Origin: Chryseobacterium potabilaquae
GTDB lineage: Bacteria > Bacteroidota > Bacteroidia > Flavobacteriales > Weeksellaceae
Length of the DNA stretch: 64,000 nt
Direction: 5' to 3'
Assembly (NCBI RefSeq): GCF_902728265.1
Contig: NZ_CACVBR010000001.1
Coordinates: forward strand, 248,001 to 312,000
The notes under the pieces are model-generated. The model saw nothing but the letters and a program-made list of their open reading frames with translations. It did no database searches and had not been told where the DNA came from. Shown here piece by piece: positions 1 to 9,048 of the stretch (its first letter is position 1; each line of letters begins with the position of its first letter). Made by a program: the position numbers and the translations under genes.

Positions 1-2
1 GG

Positions 3-1661
3 TTTAATATCAGCCCAGATAATACAAAAATGATTTATGGTGTAGATGACGTTTCAAGAAGACAATATACCCTTTATTTAAAAGATCTTACTACAGGAGA
101 AACGACTCCTTTAGGAATTAAAAATACGACTGGTTCCGCTACTTGGGCAAATGATAATAAAACGATTTTCTATACAGCTAAAAACCCTACCACTCTTTTA
201 ACAGAAAAGATATTTCGACATACACTAGGAACTGATGTGGCTCAAGATCACTTGGTATATGAAGAAAAAGATAAATCAAATTATATTGGGGTAGGCAAAT
301 CTAAAAACGAAAATTTTATTTTCATATATTCCACAGCAACGACGTCTTCTGAAACACGATTTCTGGATGCCAACAATCCCAATGGAACATTCCTTGTTTT
401 TCAACCCAGAATGAAAGACGTTCTGTATGATGTCACTGCTCTTGAAAATAAATTTTTAATCACTACCAATAAAGATGCATTGAATTTCAAGGTAATGGAA
501 ACACCTTTAAACGCAACTGAGGTTAAAAATTGGAAAGATTTTATTCCCCACAGAAAAGATGTATTGATGGAGGGAATATCGGCTTTTAAAAACTACCTTG
601 TTTTTAGTGAAAGACAAAATGGACTCTCACAACTGGTCATCTATAACCGAAAAACCGGTAAAAAAGAATTTTTAAAATTTGATGAGCCTACTTATACGGT
701 TTATCCTTCAGGTAACCCTGAATATAATACTGACAATTTCCGATTTGGCTACACCTCCATGATTACTCCAAGTTCACAGTTTGAACAGGATTTAAGTACA
801 GGAAAAAGAACTTTACTAAAGCAACAGGAAGTTTTAGGAGGATATAATAAAGAAGAATATATCACGGAAAGGCTTTTTGCTACTGCAAAAGACGGAACAA
901 AAATTCCGATTTCTATTGTTTATAAAAAGGGATTCCAGAAAAATGGAAATAGCCCACTTCTCTTATATGCTTATGGTTCTTATGGCAGCTCAATGGATGC
1001 CACATTCAGTACCACAAGATTAAGTCTTTTAAATAGAGGCTTTGCCTTTGCTATTGCGCATATTCGTGGTGGGCAGGAAATGGGAAGACAATGGTATGAA
1101 GATGGCAAAATGATGAAAAAGAAAAATACATTTACCGACTTCATCGATGCCGGAGAATATTTAGTGAAAGAAAAATATACCTCCTCAAAACATTTATATG
1201 CGCAAGGTGGTAGCGCAGGAGGTTTATTAATGGGAGCTATTGTAAACATGAACCCTAGTCTATGGCATGGAATTATTTCTCAAGTCCCTTTTGTAGACGT
1301 GGTCAATACGATGTTGGATGAAAGTATTCCATTGACTACTAATGAGTATGATGAATGGGGAAATCCTAATAATAAAGAGGCTTATTTTTACATGAAATCG
1401 TATTCACCCTATGAAAATATAGAAAAGAAGAATTATCCCAATCTATTGGTAACAACAGGATTACATGACTCTCAAGTACAATATTTTGAACCCGCTAAAT
1501 GGGTAGCAAAGCTGAGAGATATGAAAACGGATCAGAATATTATATTATTAAAAACAGACATGGATTATGGTCATGGTGGTGCCTCAGGAAGATTTGACTA
1601 CTTGAAAGATATAGCATTAGTGTATGCATTCATGTTTAAATTAGAAGGAATTAAACAATAA
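3..1661 (+). CDS. Prolyl oligopeptidase family (S9A) serine peptidase, 5' truncated
   Basis: C-terminal part of an oligopeptidase B / prolyl oligopeptidase-like enzyme that cleaves short peptides, in oligopeptidase B after basic residues. The frame is already open at base 3, before the first ATG at base 30, and reads FNISPDNTKM, so the true start lies outside the window. Counting from the ATG at 30, the catalytic triad is visible: Ser395 in GGSAGG, Asp480 in LHDSQV, His515 in YGHGGAS. The N-terminal half is the beta-propeller portion, the last 250 residues the alpha/beta-hydrolase domain. It ends 15 bases before tpiA, so co-transcription is likely. Substrate preference cannot be fixed from this fragment. 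Confidence 0.9.
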   Translation, partial: FNISPDNTKMIYGVDDVSRRQYTLYLKDLTTGETTPLGIKNTTGSATWANDNKTIFYTAKNPTTLLTEKIFRHTLGTDVAQDHLVYEEKDKSNYIGVGKSKNENFIFIYSTATTSSETRFLDANNPNGTFLVFQPRMKDVLYDVTALENKFLITTNKDALNFKVMETPLNATEVKNWKDFIPHRKDVLMEGISAFKNYLVFSERQNGLSQLVIYNRKTGKKEFLKFDEPTYTVYPSGNPEYNTDNFRFGYTSMITPSSQFEQDLSTGKRTLLKQQEVLGGYNKEEYITERLFATAKDGTKIPISIVYKKGFQKNGNSPLLLYAYGSYGSSMDATFSTTRLSLLNRGFAFAIAHIRGGQEMGRQWYEDGKMMKKKNTFTDFIDAGEYLVKEKYTSSKHLYAQGGSAGGLLMGAIVNMNPSLWHGIISQVPFVDVVNTMLDESIPLTTNEYDEWGNPNNKEAYFYMKSYSPYENIEKKNYPNLLVTTGLHDSQVQYFEPAKWVAKLRDMKTDQNIILLKTDMDYGHGGASGRFDYLKDIALVYAFMFKLEGIKQ

Positions 1662-1676
1662 TTTTTTAGATAAACT

Positions 1677-2435
1677 ATGAGAAGAAAAATAGTCGCAGGA
1701 AATTGGAAAATGAATAAGAGTGTAATTGATGCTCAACAATTAATGTATCAATTGCTTGAATATAAAAAAAATAATCCTACTCAATGTGAGGTATGGATTG
1801 CTCCTCCATCTTTATACTTAATGATGGCTAAAGATCTTTTTGAGAAAAATGAAATTGGAGTTTTTGCACAAGATATGAGCGAACATGAAAGCGGAGCATA
1901 TACTGGAGAGATTTCTGCGGAGATGTTGGAATCAATTGATGTAGATGGCTCATTGATTGGCCATTCTGAAAGAAGACAATACCATGGTGAAACAGATTCT
2001 CACTGTAACAGAAAAATCAAATTAGCGCTGGATAAAGGCTTAACTCCTATTTACTGCAATGGTGAAACGCTTGAACAAAGAAAATCCGGACAGCATTTTG
2101 AAGTCGTAAAGAATCAAACAGAAGTTGCCCTTTTCACTCTTACTGCGGAAGAAATAAAAAAAGTAGTCATTGCATACGAACCGGTTTGGGCTATCGGAAC
2201 TGGCGAGACTGCAACTCCTGAACAAGCTCAAGAGATTCACGCACATATCAGAAATATCCTTGCTGAAAAATATGGAAAAGAGGTTGCTGATGAAGTTTCT
2301 ATTCTTTATGGAGGCTCTGTAAAACCAGATAATGCAAAAGAAATTTTTTCTCAACCCGATATTGATGGTGGACTTATTGGAGGTGCTGCCCTAAAACTAG
2401 AAGATTTTTCTAAAATTATAGAAGCTTTTAATTAA
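1677..2435 (+). CDS. tpiA: Triosephosphate isomerase
   Basis: Glycolytic enzyme interconverting dihydroxyacetone phosphate and glyceraldehyde 3-phosphate in the cytosol. The 252-aa length is normal for bacterial TIM. Family signatures are all present: GNWKMN with catalytic Lys11, GHSERR with electrophilic His96, AYEPVWAIGTG with general base Glu168 and the flexible lid, and the phosphate-binding YGGSVKP near the C-terminus. It starts 15 bases after the upstream peptidase gene and is followed by a strong hairpin at 2457-2487. Confidence 0.98.
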   Translation: MRRKIVAGNWKMNKSVIDAQQLMYQLLEYKKNNPTQCEVWIAPPSLYLMMAKDLFEKNEIGVFAQDMSEHESGAYTGEISAEMLESIDVDGSLIGHSERRQYHGETDSHCNRKIKLALDKGLTPIYCNGETLEQRKSGQHFEVVKNQTEVALFTLTAEEIKKVVIAYEPVWAIGTGETATPEQAQEIHAHIRNILAEKYGKEVADEVSILYGGSVKPDNAKEIFSQPDIDGGLIGGAALKLEDFSKIIEAFN

Positions 2436-2456
2436 AATTTACACGAAATACAATCA

Positions 2457-2490
2457 AAACCGGCGGAATCAATGATTCCGCCGGTTTCTT
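2457..2490 (+). terminator. Rho-independent terminator after tpiA
   Basis: A perfect 15-bp inverted repeat, AAACCGGCGGAATCA paired with its complement, has almost no spacer. It lies 21 bases after the tpiA stop. The 3' T run is short (TTTCTTATTT), so efficiency is uncertain. Confidence 0.75.
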
Positions 2491-2664
2491 ATTTAAAATC
2501 TAACTGTTACACACTAATTATTTCAATTATTTGTGATTCATTTTATAATGCTAAAATAAATATTGAGTATAAACTTATCATTAATTTAATAATAAATAAA
2601 TCTTAAATAATTATTCCTGGTATTTAAAATGTATCCCTTCTCCACTATATTCGATTCTTTGAAA

Positions 2665-2694
2665 TAAAAAACGCATCAGTTTTTTGATGCGTTT
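2665..2694 (-). terminator. Terminator of clpP
   Basis: AAACGCATCA (2669-2678) pairs with TGATGCGTTT (2685-2694). Read on the minus strand the stem is followed by a run of T, just downstream of the clpP stop. Confidence 0.88.
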
Positions 2695-2720
2695 CTCATA
2701 CCTCTTGTAAGAAGAATTTA

Positions 2721-3407
2721 TTATTTTTTGTCTAGTGATCTCTGTAAGACCTCATCTACCATTCCGTAGCTTTTTGCCTCTTCAGAAGTCATCCAATAAT
2801 CTCTATCAGAGGATTTTTCAACCCATTCATAGTCTTGCCCTGAGTGATGAGAAATAATATCATAAAGCTCTTGCTTTAATTTCAACATTTCTCTTAAATT
2901 AATCTCCATATCAGAAGCAACACCTTGCGCACCTCCACTTGGTTGGTGGATCATTACTCTCGAGTGCTTAAGGGCAGAACGTTTACCTTTTTCACCTGCC
3001 ACTAACAATACAGCCCCCATTGAAGCCGCCATTCCTGTACAGATGGTTGCAACATCAGGCTTAATAATTTGCATAGTGTCATAAATTCCTAATCCCGCAT
3101 ACACACTCCCCCCAGGAGAGTTGATATAAATTTGGATGTCTTTAGAAGGATCTGCACTTTCTAAAAATAAAAGCTGTGCAGTTACAATATTAGCTACCTG
3201 ATCATCGATTCCTGTCCCTAAGAAAATAATTCTGTCCATCATGAGACGAGAAAAAACGTCCATTTGAGCCACATTTAATCTTCTCTCTTCCATAATATAG
3301 GGTGTAAGATTCGTTGGGCCATACATTCCCATATATTGATCGGTTACTAAACCATTGTTTCCTAAATGCTTTACAGAGAAATCTCTGAATTCTTTTTTAA
3401 TGTCCAT
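2721..3407 (-). CDS. clpP: ATP-dependent Clp protease proteolytic subunit
   Basis: Serine peptidase that forms the double-heptamer barrel working with ClpX/ClpA-type unfoldases in cytosolic protein quality control. The 228-aa product carries the triad Ser129 (GMAASMG), His154 (MIHQPSGG) and Asp203 (SDRDYWM), plus the Gly-rich GGSVYAG strand. Its N-terminal extension of about 25 residues relative to E. coli is usual in Bacteroidota. The gene is monocistronic: its own terminator follows, and a -7-like box CAAATGTA (TAnnTTTG on the minus strand) sits at 3451-3458. Confidence 0.97.
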   Translation of the reverse strand: MDIKKEFRDFSVKHLGNNGLVTDQYMGMYGPTNLTPYIMEERRLNVAQMDVFSRLMMDRIIFLGTGIDDQVANIVTAQLLFLESADPSKDIQIYINSPGGSVYAGLGIYDTMQIIKPDVATICTGMAASMGAVLLVAGEKGKRSALKHSRVMIHQPSGGAQGVASDMEINLREMLKLKQELYDIISHHSGQDYEWVEKSSDRDYWMTSEEAKSYGMVDEVLQRSLDKK

Positions 3408-3650
3408 ATGTGATTATCTTTTCTAGTTTATTCCCTAATATCGTTCCAAACAAATGTAAGGACATTATGGCAGAAACAGAAATTTAATCTGCAAATTAAT
3501 CGATCACTAGGAACCATTAGATCTTTTATATTGGTTTAGATTTTATCTGTCTTTTTTATCATTACTTTCAAAGCATCCAATCTTCGGAAAGTCCAAAAGC
3601 AGGCTAAAGCTTATGATTTATCTAACGCACTCTCATTATTTTAGAATCTT

Positions 3651-4106
3651 TTATTTATTTTTTAGTTTCCGAATAAGTTTTAGAAGTATTTTCCGATTTT
3701 TCGCTTCGTGATAAAATTTGGGTAATTTTTCCAACAATGTAAAATGAGTACGGTCTTTATGTTCTCTTAAATTCGCTGTGATATATCTTTCAAGATAACC
3801 CAGATGGTCATAATTATATGCAAAAATCTCATCATCTTTGAAAGGTATCTTTAACCACAATTCTGCCTGAAAATAAACATGTGCAGCCCATTGCCAATTT
3901 CCGGTGACTCCATACAAGGAAACAATAGTAGAAATTTCTTTATTATATCCGCAATTATCACAAAATAAGCGCACCTTTTTTTCAGTATCATTTACTTTCG
4001 CAAAAGCTTTCTCGGAACATTTTGGACAAACCACAATAACGTCACTTTGAAAATCAAGTGCCGTTTTATTTTCGTCTCGAAAACGTATAGAGGATCCCAT
4101 CAGCAT
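3651..4106 (-). CDS. Small zinc-ribbon protein of unknown function
   Basis: A 151-aa protein I do not recognise. Near residues 27-56 it has two CxxC knuckles, CPKC and CDNC, separated by about 21 residues. This is a typical zinc ribbon, and the spacer is rich in Lys and Val. The rest is Trp/Tyr-rich, followed by a basic C-terminal tail (KILLKLIRKLKNK). No signal peptide or membrane segment is visible, so it is presumably cytosolic. MGSSIRF, two codons later, is an alternative start. It lies 21 bases downstream of the next gene on the same strand and may be the last gene of a minus-strand group reaching back to 6130. Confidence 0.7.
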   Translation of the reverse strand: MLMGSSIRFRDENKTALDFQSDVIVVCPKCSEKAFAKVNDTEKKVRLFCDNCGYNKEISTIVSLYGVTGNWQWAAHVYFQAELWLKIPFKDDEIFAYNYDHLGYLERYITANLREHKDRTHFTLLEKLPKFYHEAKNRKILLKLIRKLKNK

Positions 4107-4127
4107 TATTTATATATTAATATTAGG

Positions 4128-4571
4128 TTAGTTTTTATGAGTTTCTGACTTCTCTTGAAATTTCTTAGTATAAAAATAAATCTGATTGATCAATGGAGGA
4201 ATATGTCGGTTCATATACATTTTTTCTGAGTTCTTTTCAATTTCAGATACATTTGTGGTAAGATCCGATTTATATAATACTAATGATTGTAAAATCCAAT
4301 GAAAACTCTGGATCATATCTTCATATTCCGTATGATCATTGACTATTTTTTTTAGAAAAAATTTGAACCTTTCTTCTTTCTCTGAACCAGCTCTTATTAA
4401 TTTTTGTATTCTCTGAACTTTATTTACATCCTCCTGAATATTTATGGTCTTTTTAATTTCAGAAAGATAATCTTTAGTCGCGAAAAGACTATCTATAGCT
4501 TCTCTATTTTGACAGAGAATCATAGGAGAGCAAGAAAGCAAAATAGTAATGTAAAGAAGTTTCTTGATCAT
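4128..4571 (-). CDS. Secreted or lipoprotein-like hypothetical protein
   Basis: A 147-aa protein with an N-terminal export signal: MIKK, then a hydrophobic stretch to about residue 20. It contains LLSC, a possible lipobox with Cys14, but the hydrophobic run continues to ILCQ, so ordinary signal-peptidase cleavage after ILCQ is equally possible. The mature part is Lys/Glu-rich and mostly helical. I recognise no domain. It is the second of four small minus-strand genes, and the neighbours upstream also encode exported proteins. Confidence 0.65.
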   Translation of the reverse strand: MIKKLLYITILLSCSPMILCQNREAIDSLFATKDYLSEIKKTINIQEDVNKVQRIQKLIRAGSEKEERFKFFLKKIVNDHTEYEDMIQSFHWILQSLVLYKSDLTTNVSEIEKNSEKMYMNRHIPPLINQIYFYTKKFQEKSETHKN

Positions 4572-4625
4572 AATACCATTTATTTGGTTTCATAAACTGT
4601 TTTTGACAATACACAGAAAAAGCCA

Positions 4626-5189
4626 TTAATCATACCAATCTCCTTTTTCTATATCATAACCCGCTTTCTTAAAATAATCTATAATTGTTTCCGCGAGATA
4701 TTCGTTATGCTTTTCAGAAGAAAGATATAGGAAAAATAAATCTCTCGTTATTATTTTTTTATTCCCATTTTCATCAATAGTTATTACTTTAACTTCATTT
4801 GGCTCAGTTTCAAAAATAATATTAATATCTTTTATTATTCTTTTTATTTTGCTTAGAACAACTTCCTGTTTTTCTGTGTAATAAGTATTATCATTTTCAT
4901 TTTTACGTTTTACAACAACACTTAATAATTGAAGAGGAGTTTGAGCCAAATATTCTGCAGTCTGTTCAAAAGTAATTGAATCTACCTGTATCACATTTAC
5001 CGTAAGAATACTATCCTTAATAGCAAATCTATGGACGAGTTCAAATTTCTCTCCTGGAAAATATTCCAGATTATTTTTTTGATACCTTACTTCCTTCTGT
5101 ATTTCATCATTTAGAATTTTTATAATTTCTTGTTCCTGAGAAAAACAAAAATGGGCTAGCAAACAAAACACGAGTAAAATAAATCTCAT
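4626..5189 (-). CDS. Secreted hypothetical protein
   Basis: Unrecognised exported protein. I place the start at the internal Met (base 5189) rather than at 5222, because MRFILLVFCLLAHFCFSQ is a complete signal peptide with the Gln-after-Ser cleavage context common in this phylum. The 11 extra residues upstream would bury it. The mature part, about 170 aa, alternates charged beta-strand-like segments and shows no catalytic motif. It lies between two other exported unknowns and is transcribed with them in the same direction. Confidence 0.65.
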   Translation of the reverse strand: MRFILLVFCLLAHFCFSQEQEIIKILNDEIQKEVRYQKNNLEYFPGEKFELVHRFAIKDSILTVNVIQVDSITFEQTAEYLAQTPLQLLSVVVKRKNENDNTYYTEKQEVVLSKIKRIIKDINIIFETEPNEVKVITIDENGNKKIITRDLFFLYLSSEKHNEYLAETIIDYFKKAGYDIEKGDWYD

Positions 5190-5245
5190 GGTTAGAATAT
5201 TTTTTTTTAAACAATCAAACACTTAATCATATGATGTGATGATGT

Positions 5246-6130
5246 TTACTTCACCTTATTCCAAAGAATCATATAATCCAGATTACCATCGTTTATATAT
5301 CCTCTTATAAGGGAAGGAGTCAAACCTTTTTCAGTCTTAGATGCTATAAGTTGATCCAACTTTTCTAATCCGGTATGAAAAGTGATTCCCCACTCTCGAC
5401 CGGATGAATAATACATCCATAATCCGGAATAAAAATTTTCTCCCTTATCATTTATAATAGATAAATCTAAAGGATAGTAATTAATATCCATACAAGTTTT
5501 CAAAAGTTCTTTAAACATTTTTTCATCTTGAAAAGCGCTTATTCCATATTCGTTTTTAGCCCCTACATTTTGAGTATTGATTGAATATTTAAATGTTCCA
5601 TCTTCATCTTCATAGGTAGACAGGCTATATGGCAAATTATTTTGGAGAGATTCTTCTTTTTTTAAGTAATCTTCCAGTGATGTCAGTAAATTCTCATCTT
5701 GTCTAATCCAATATTGTACATTAGCCCGATATACATCATCACTCTTCCAAACTCCTGCAAACCTAAGTTTACGATCAGGATTTAAGTATCCTACAATATT
5801 TGTAGGAATCATATTATCTTTAACAAATTGAGTTTGAAAAGTGCCCATATCTTCCGGTTTTATATTGTGCCTAGCCTCCCATCTCGTAAATTTTTTAGGC
5901 TGTATATACCAAAGACATGCGAAACGATTTTCCCCCTTATGATTAACTACGCTAATACTCTGAGGATAATGAGTTTTTGAAAGTTGATTAAACAGGCTTT
6001 GATATTCTCTTTCTGTAAGATTATATTTTAAAATCCATTCTTGACCATTTATCTTAAAATTGCCTAAAAAAGTTCCAATCAAAATGCAGAAAAAGATCAA
6101 TTTTCTAAATTTTTTCCCATTCGATTCCAT
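5246..6130 (-). CDS. Secreted protein made of BTRD1-like tandem repeats
   Basis: A 294-aa protein with an N-terminal hydrophobic signal (residues 10-29, ending INGQ). The mature part contains four diverged units of about 45 residues. Each runs helix (YQSLFNQL, FQTQFVKD, FKELLKTC, LDQLIASK), then a Y/P turn, then a strand ending in a Trp: RFACLW, RFAGVW, YSGLW, DYMILW. Unit 2 also shows WEARHNIKPED. This matches what I know of bacterial tandem repeat domain 1 (Pfam BTRD1), usually attached to polyglycine hydrolase or beta-lactamase-like enzymes. Here no catalytic domain is attached. Family assignment is from memory of the motif. Confidence 0.6.
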   Translation of the reverse strand: MESNGKKFRKLIFFCILIGTFLGNFKINGQEWILKYNLTEREYQSLFNQLSKTHYPQSISVVNHKGENRFACLWYIQPKKFTRWEARHNIKPEDMGTFQTQFVKDNMIPTNIVGYLNPDRKLRFAGVWKSDDVYRANVQYWIRQDENLLTSLEDYLKKEESLQNNLPYSLSTYEDEDGTFKYSINTQNVGAKNEYGISAFQDEKMFKELLKTCMDINYYPLDLSIINDKGENFYSGLWMYYSSGREWGITFHTGLEKLDQLIASKTEKGLTPSLIRGYINDGNLDYMILWNKVK

Positions 6131-6515
6131 TCTAAATGATTTTAAATTGTAGTCTATTACCTGATTTAGTTTTTCTAAAAAAACAAATACAAATGCTTTA
6201 AACTCTATAATCTTTAAATCTTTAAATCTTTAAATCTTTATTTAATAGAAAAGATTCCTAAATGAAGAGTTTTCATGGTTTTAGTTTTTGTCCTGTATAT
6301 TTCAACAAAAATACTATGCATTGCGTTATTTAAATCCAACAATTAAAGTGAATTTTTCTATAATATTTAGTCAAATTACGAAAATAAATTTACAAATAAC
6401 GAAATAAACAAATAAAATATTTAACCAATCAGAAAGAATCTATCTTTCGAATATTGGAAATTTCAATAAAAAAATTTTTATTACAAAGCAGTAAGAAGAT
6501 GTAAAAATATACTAC
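6131..6515. other. AT-rich intergenic region with a short tandem repeat
   Basis: About 385 bases without a credible gene. The only clear structure is the octamer array at 6211-6240. The rest is very AT-rich and must hold the promoter for the minus-strand genes ending at 6130, but I cannot place it confidently. Confidence 0.6.
6211..6240. repeat. Octamer tandem repeat TCTTTAAA
   Basis: The unit TCTTTAAA is repeated three to four times without interruption. It lies 80 bases upstream of the minus-strand gene starting at 6130. Confidence 0.8.
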
Positions 6516-8477
6516 TTAAATTTTAGTAATGGGAGACCAGCCCAATTTATCGATAATTTGTACAGAAAGTTGATTGAGTATCATAATTCTTTTTATGGAA
6601 TCATAGTATTTTTCTTCATCCCCTTCACGATAACTTTCAAGCCCAACAGTCAATTGCTTGATCATAAAATGAATATAATAATATTTATGAATCAGGATAT
6701 TAGCTTCTACTTCTTCCGCAATGTGATCACCAATCGCTGGAGGAAAAATATTCCTTGTAGACCAATTACTTAAATCATCAGGAATAATCAATGCATCCGC
6801 CACTTTCAATGTAATATCTTCATCCATTAGAGTAATAAAGAAGTTTCCCGCTCGAAGTTCGTCATTTTCAATCCCCTCTTTAATATTTTTAATAATCTTT
6901 TTATTAGTTTCTATCTGAAAATCATATTGTTCCTCTTCAAAATGATGGAGAATCTCTTCAATAACCGTGACTTCATATTTCTCATGCTTTTCATTCTTTC
7001 TTTCAAGAACAATATCTCCAAACATCAACATGGTATCGATCAATTTATTTTCCTGATGAAGAATATTAAATTCGATTGCATCAATATCATGCTCTTGTTT
7101 TGGAACAATCTCCAATTTTACAGGCTTATTAGTATCCTTTAGTTGCTGGGTATTTTGATGATGAGTTATTTGTTTTTGAACATCTAATTCATTAAACAAA
7201 CTTTGCTCGGAAAGTCCGAATTTTGTGGAAACCTCCTTTAAATACACCTCTCTTTTGAGTGCATTTTGTACAAAAGAAATTGATTTTACAATATTGCGGA
7301 TTGCATCTGCTTTTTTGATCGGATCATTTCCCGCTTCTTTTAAAAGAATTTCTGCTTTAAAATCAATAAAATCAGTTGCTTCATTTTCGATAAACTTATC
7401 AACATATTCTTGTGGATGTTTTCTGGCAAAGGAATCAGGATCATCACCTTCCGGAAAAAGTAATACCCGAATATTCATGCCTTCCGTTAACAACATATCG
7501 ATACTTCGGAAGCTCGCTTTAATTCCAGCATTATCTCCATCAAACAAAATCGTAACGTTTTCCGTAAGTCTTTTAATGAGCTTAATTTGCTCAGTCGTCA
7601 AAGAAGTTCCGGAGCTTGCCACTACATTTTCAATTCCGGACATATGGAGAGAAATCACATCCATATATCCTTCCACTAAAAGACATACATTCTTTCTTGA
7701 AATAGCTTGTTTACTTTGATTCAGGCCATAGAGAACATTTGATTTATGATAAATTTCAGTTTCAGGTGAATTGAGATATTTTGCTGTCTTTACATTATTT
7801 TTTAAAATCCTAGCCCCAAAACCTAAAACCCTTCCTGAAAAGCTATGAATTGGGAAAATAACTCTTTCACGAAAACGGTCAACACCTGCAGGCGTATTTT
7901 CCGGAAAAATAGAAAGTCCTGATCTTTCCAAAATATCTTTAGAGTATCCTTTTTCTAAAGCATACATTGTGAAAGCATTTTTCTTTTCCGGGGAATATCC
8001 TAACTGAAACTTTTTAATAATATCATCTCGTAGTTCACGCTCCTTAAAATAAGATAAACCAATACTCTTACCTTCCTCAGAATCCCAAAGTATTTCCTGA
8101 AAATAGTTATTGGCAACTTCATGAATTTTATATAGTAAATCTCTTTCTGTTTGAGCTTGTTTGGCTTCTTCAGAAAATTCTTGTTGATCTTCCTCTATTT
8201 CAATCCCATATTTTTTTGCAGCATGACGAAGAGCCTCAGGATAAGTAAAGTTTTCAATCTCCATAAGAAAGGAAATCGCCGTCCCTCCTTTTCCCGTGGA
8301 GAAATCTTTCCAAATCTGTTTACTGGGAGATATGACAAAACTTGGGGTTTTTTCATCATGGAAAGGACTGAGACCTTTAAAGTTAGACCCTGCTCTTTTC
8401 AACTGAACGTATTCTCCTACTATCTCTTCTACTCTAATTGTTGAGAAAATCTTGTCTATGGTCTGTTTGGAAATCAT
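6516..8477 (-). CDS. dnaG: DNA primase DnaG (zinc-site cysteines lost)
   Basis: Synthesises RNA primers for replication. I start it at 8477 (MISKQTIDKIF, the usual DnaG N-terminus), giving 653 aa; an upstream Met at 8525 adds an implausible 16 residues. The order is N-terminal CHC2-type fold (1-100), RNA-polymerase/TOPRIM core with EGYMD near residue 269, then DGDNAG and DDPDSF, and a C-terminal DnaB-interacting region. In the zinc-binding segment the ligand positions read Ser37, His40, Asp58 and Thr61 (LSPFH and KDFSTG) instead of Cys-His-Cys-Cys, so this fold probably holds no zinc. It is divergent from tsaE, with about 100 bases between the starts. Confidence 0.95.
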   Translation of the reverse strand: MISKQTIDKIFSTIRVEEIVGEYVQLKRAGSNFKGLSPFHDEKTPSFVISPSKQIWKDFSTGKGGTAISFLMEIENFTYPEALRHAAKKYGIEIEEDQQEFSEEAKQAQTERDLLYKIHEVANNYFQEILWDSEEGKSIGLSYFKERELRDDIIKKFQLGYSPEKKNAFTMYALEKGYSKDILERSGLSIFPENTPAGVDRFRERVIFPIHSFSGRVLGFGARILKNNVKTAKYLNSPETEIYHKSNVLYGLNQSKQAISRKNVCLLVEGYMDVISLHMSGIENVVASSGTSLTTEQIKLIKRLTENVTILFDGDNAGIKASFRSIDMLLTEGMNIRVLLFPEGDDPDSFARKHPQEYVDKFIENEATDFIDFKAEILLKEAGNDPIKKADAIRNIVKSISFVQNALKREVYLKEVSTKFGLSEQSLFNELDVQKQITHHQNTQQLKDTNKPVKLEIVPKQEHDIDAIEFNILHQENKLIDTMLMFGDIVLERKNEKHEKYEVTVIEEILHHFEEEQYDFQIETNKKIIKNIKEGIENDELRAGNFFITLMDEDITLKVADALIIPDDLSNWSTRNIFPPAIGDHIAEEVEANILIHKYYYIHFMIKQLTVGLESYREGDEEKYYDSIKRIMILNQLSVQIIDKLGWSPITKI

Positions 8478-8579
8478 GGTGTAAAAATACACAAATTCCA
8501 AATTTCCTATCCTATTCTTGAACATAGAATGTATATAATCGAAGTATTTTTATTATTATTTTTGCATCAAATTACTTGT

Positions 8580-8987
8580 ATGCAGTTTAATATAAAAAGT
8601 ATCGAAGATTGGCAGGAAATAGTGAATCAAATTATACCCTCGTTGCAATATAATATTCTTCTCTTGAAAGGAAATCTCGGGGCCGGAAAAACAACATTCA
8701 CTCAATTCTTAATGAAAAGTTTAGGAAGCAATGATGAAGTCAACTCTCCGACCTACTCTATTGTTAATGAATACAATACGCCTAAAGGAAAAGTCTATCA
8801 TTTTGATCTTTATCGCTTAAAAAATATAGAAGAAGTTTTTCAAATTGGCATTGAAGAATATTTGGATAATTCTTTCCTATGTATTATTGAATGGCCGGAA
8901 GTATATGAAGACGAGCTTTATGGTCTTAATTATCATACAATGAATATTATTAATTCGATTGAAAGTCGAGAAGTTTTATTCGATTAA
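8580..8987 (+). CDS. tsaE: tRNA threonylcarbamoyladenosine biosynthesis ATPase TsaE
   Basis: ATPase of the TsaB-TsaD-TsaE complex that makes t6A37 in ANN-decoding tRNAs. I use the Met at 8580 (MQFNIKSIEDW), giving 135 aa. The Met 51 bases upstream would add a hydrophobic stretch absent from the family and lies next to the divergent dnaG. The Walker A GNLGAGKTT sits at residues 31-39, followed by NSPTYSIVNEY and the HFDLYRL Walker B-like segment typical of TsaE. It is followed by alanine dehydrogenase, which probably has its own promoter. Confidence 0.93.
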   Translation: MQFNIKSIEDWQEIVNQIIPSLQYNILLLKGNLGAGKTTFTQFLMKSLGSNDEVNSPTYSIVNEYNTPKGKVYHFDLYRLKNIEEVFQIGIEEYLDNSFLCIIEWPEVYEDELYGLNYHTMNIINSIESREVLFD

Positions 8988-8995
8988 ATATTACG

Positions 8996-9003
8996 TATCT
9001 TTG
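8996..9003 (+). promoter_or_regulatory. Possible -7 box TATCTTTG upstream of ald
   Basis: TATCTTTG matches the Bacteroidota -7 consensus TAnnTTTG exactly and lies 46 bases before the ald start. The -33 position has TTT rather than TTG. Confidence 0.5.
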
Positions 9004-9048
9004 TTTAATGAATTCTATTGTAAAATAATTATCTGTAAGAAATAACCC

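Noticed and set aside
4128..6130. Idea that the four small minus-strand genes form a toxin-immunity cassette
   Set aside because: No toxin domain, no immunity family, and no type VI or RHS component nearby; only signal peptides and one repeat family are visible.
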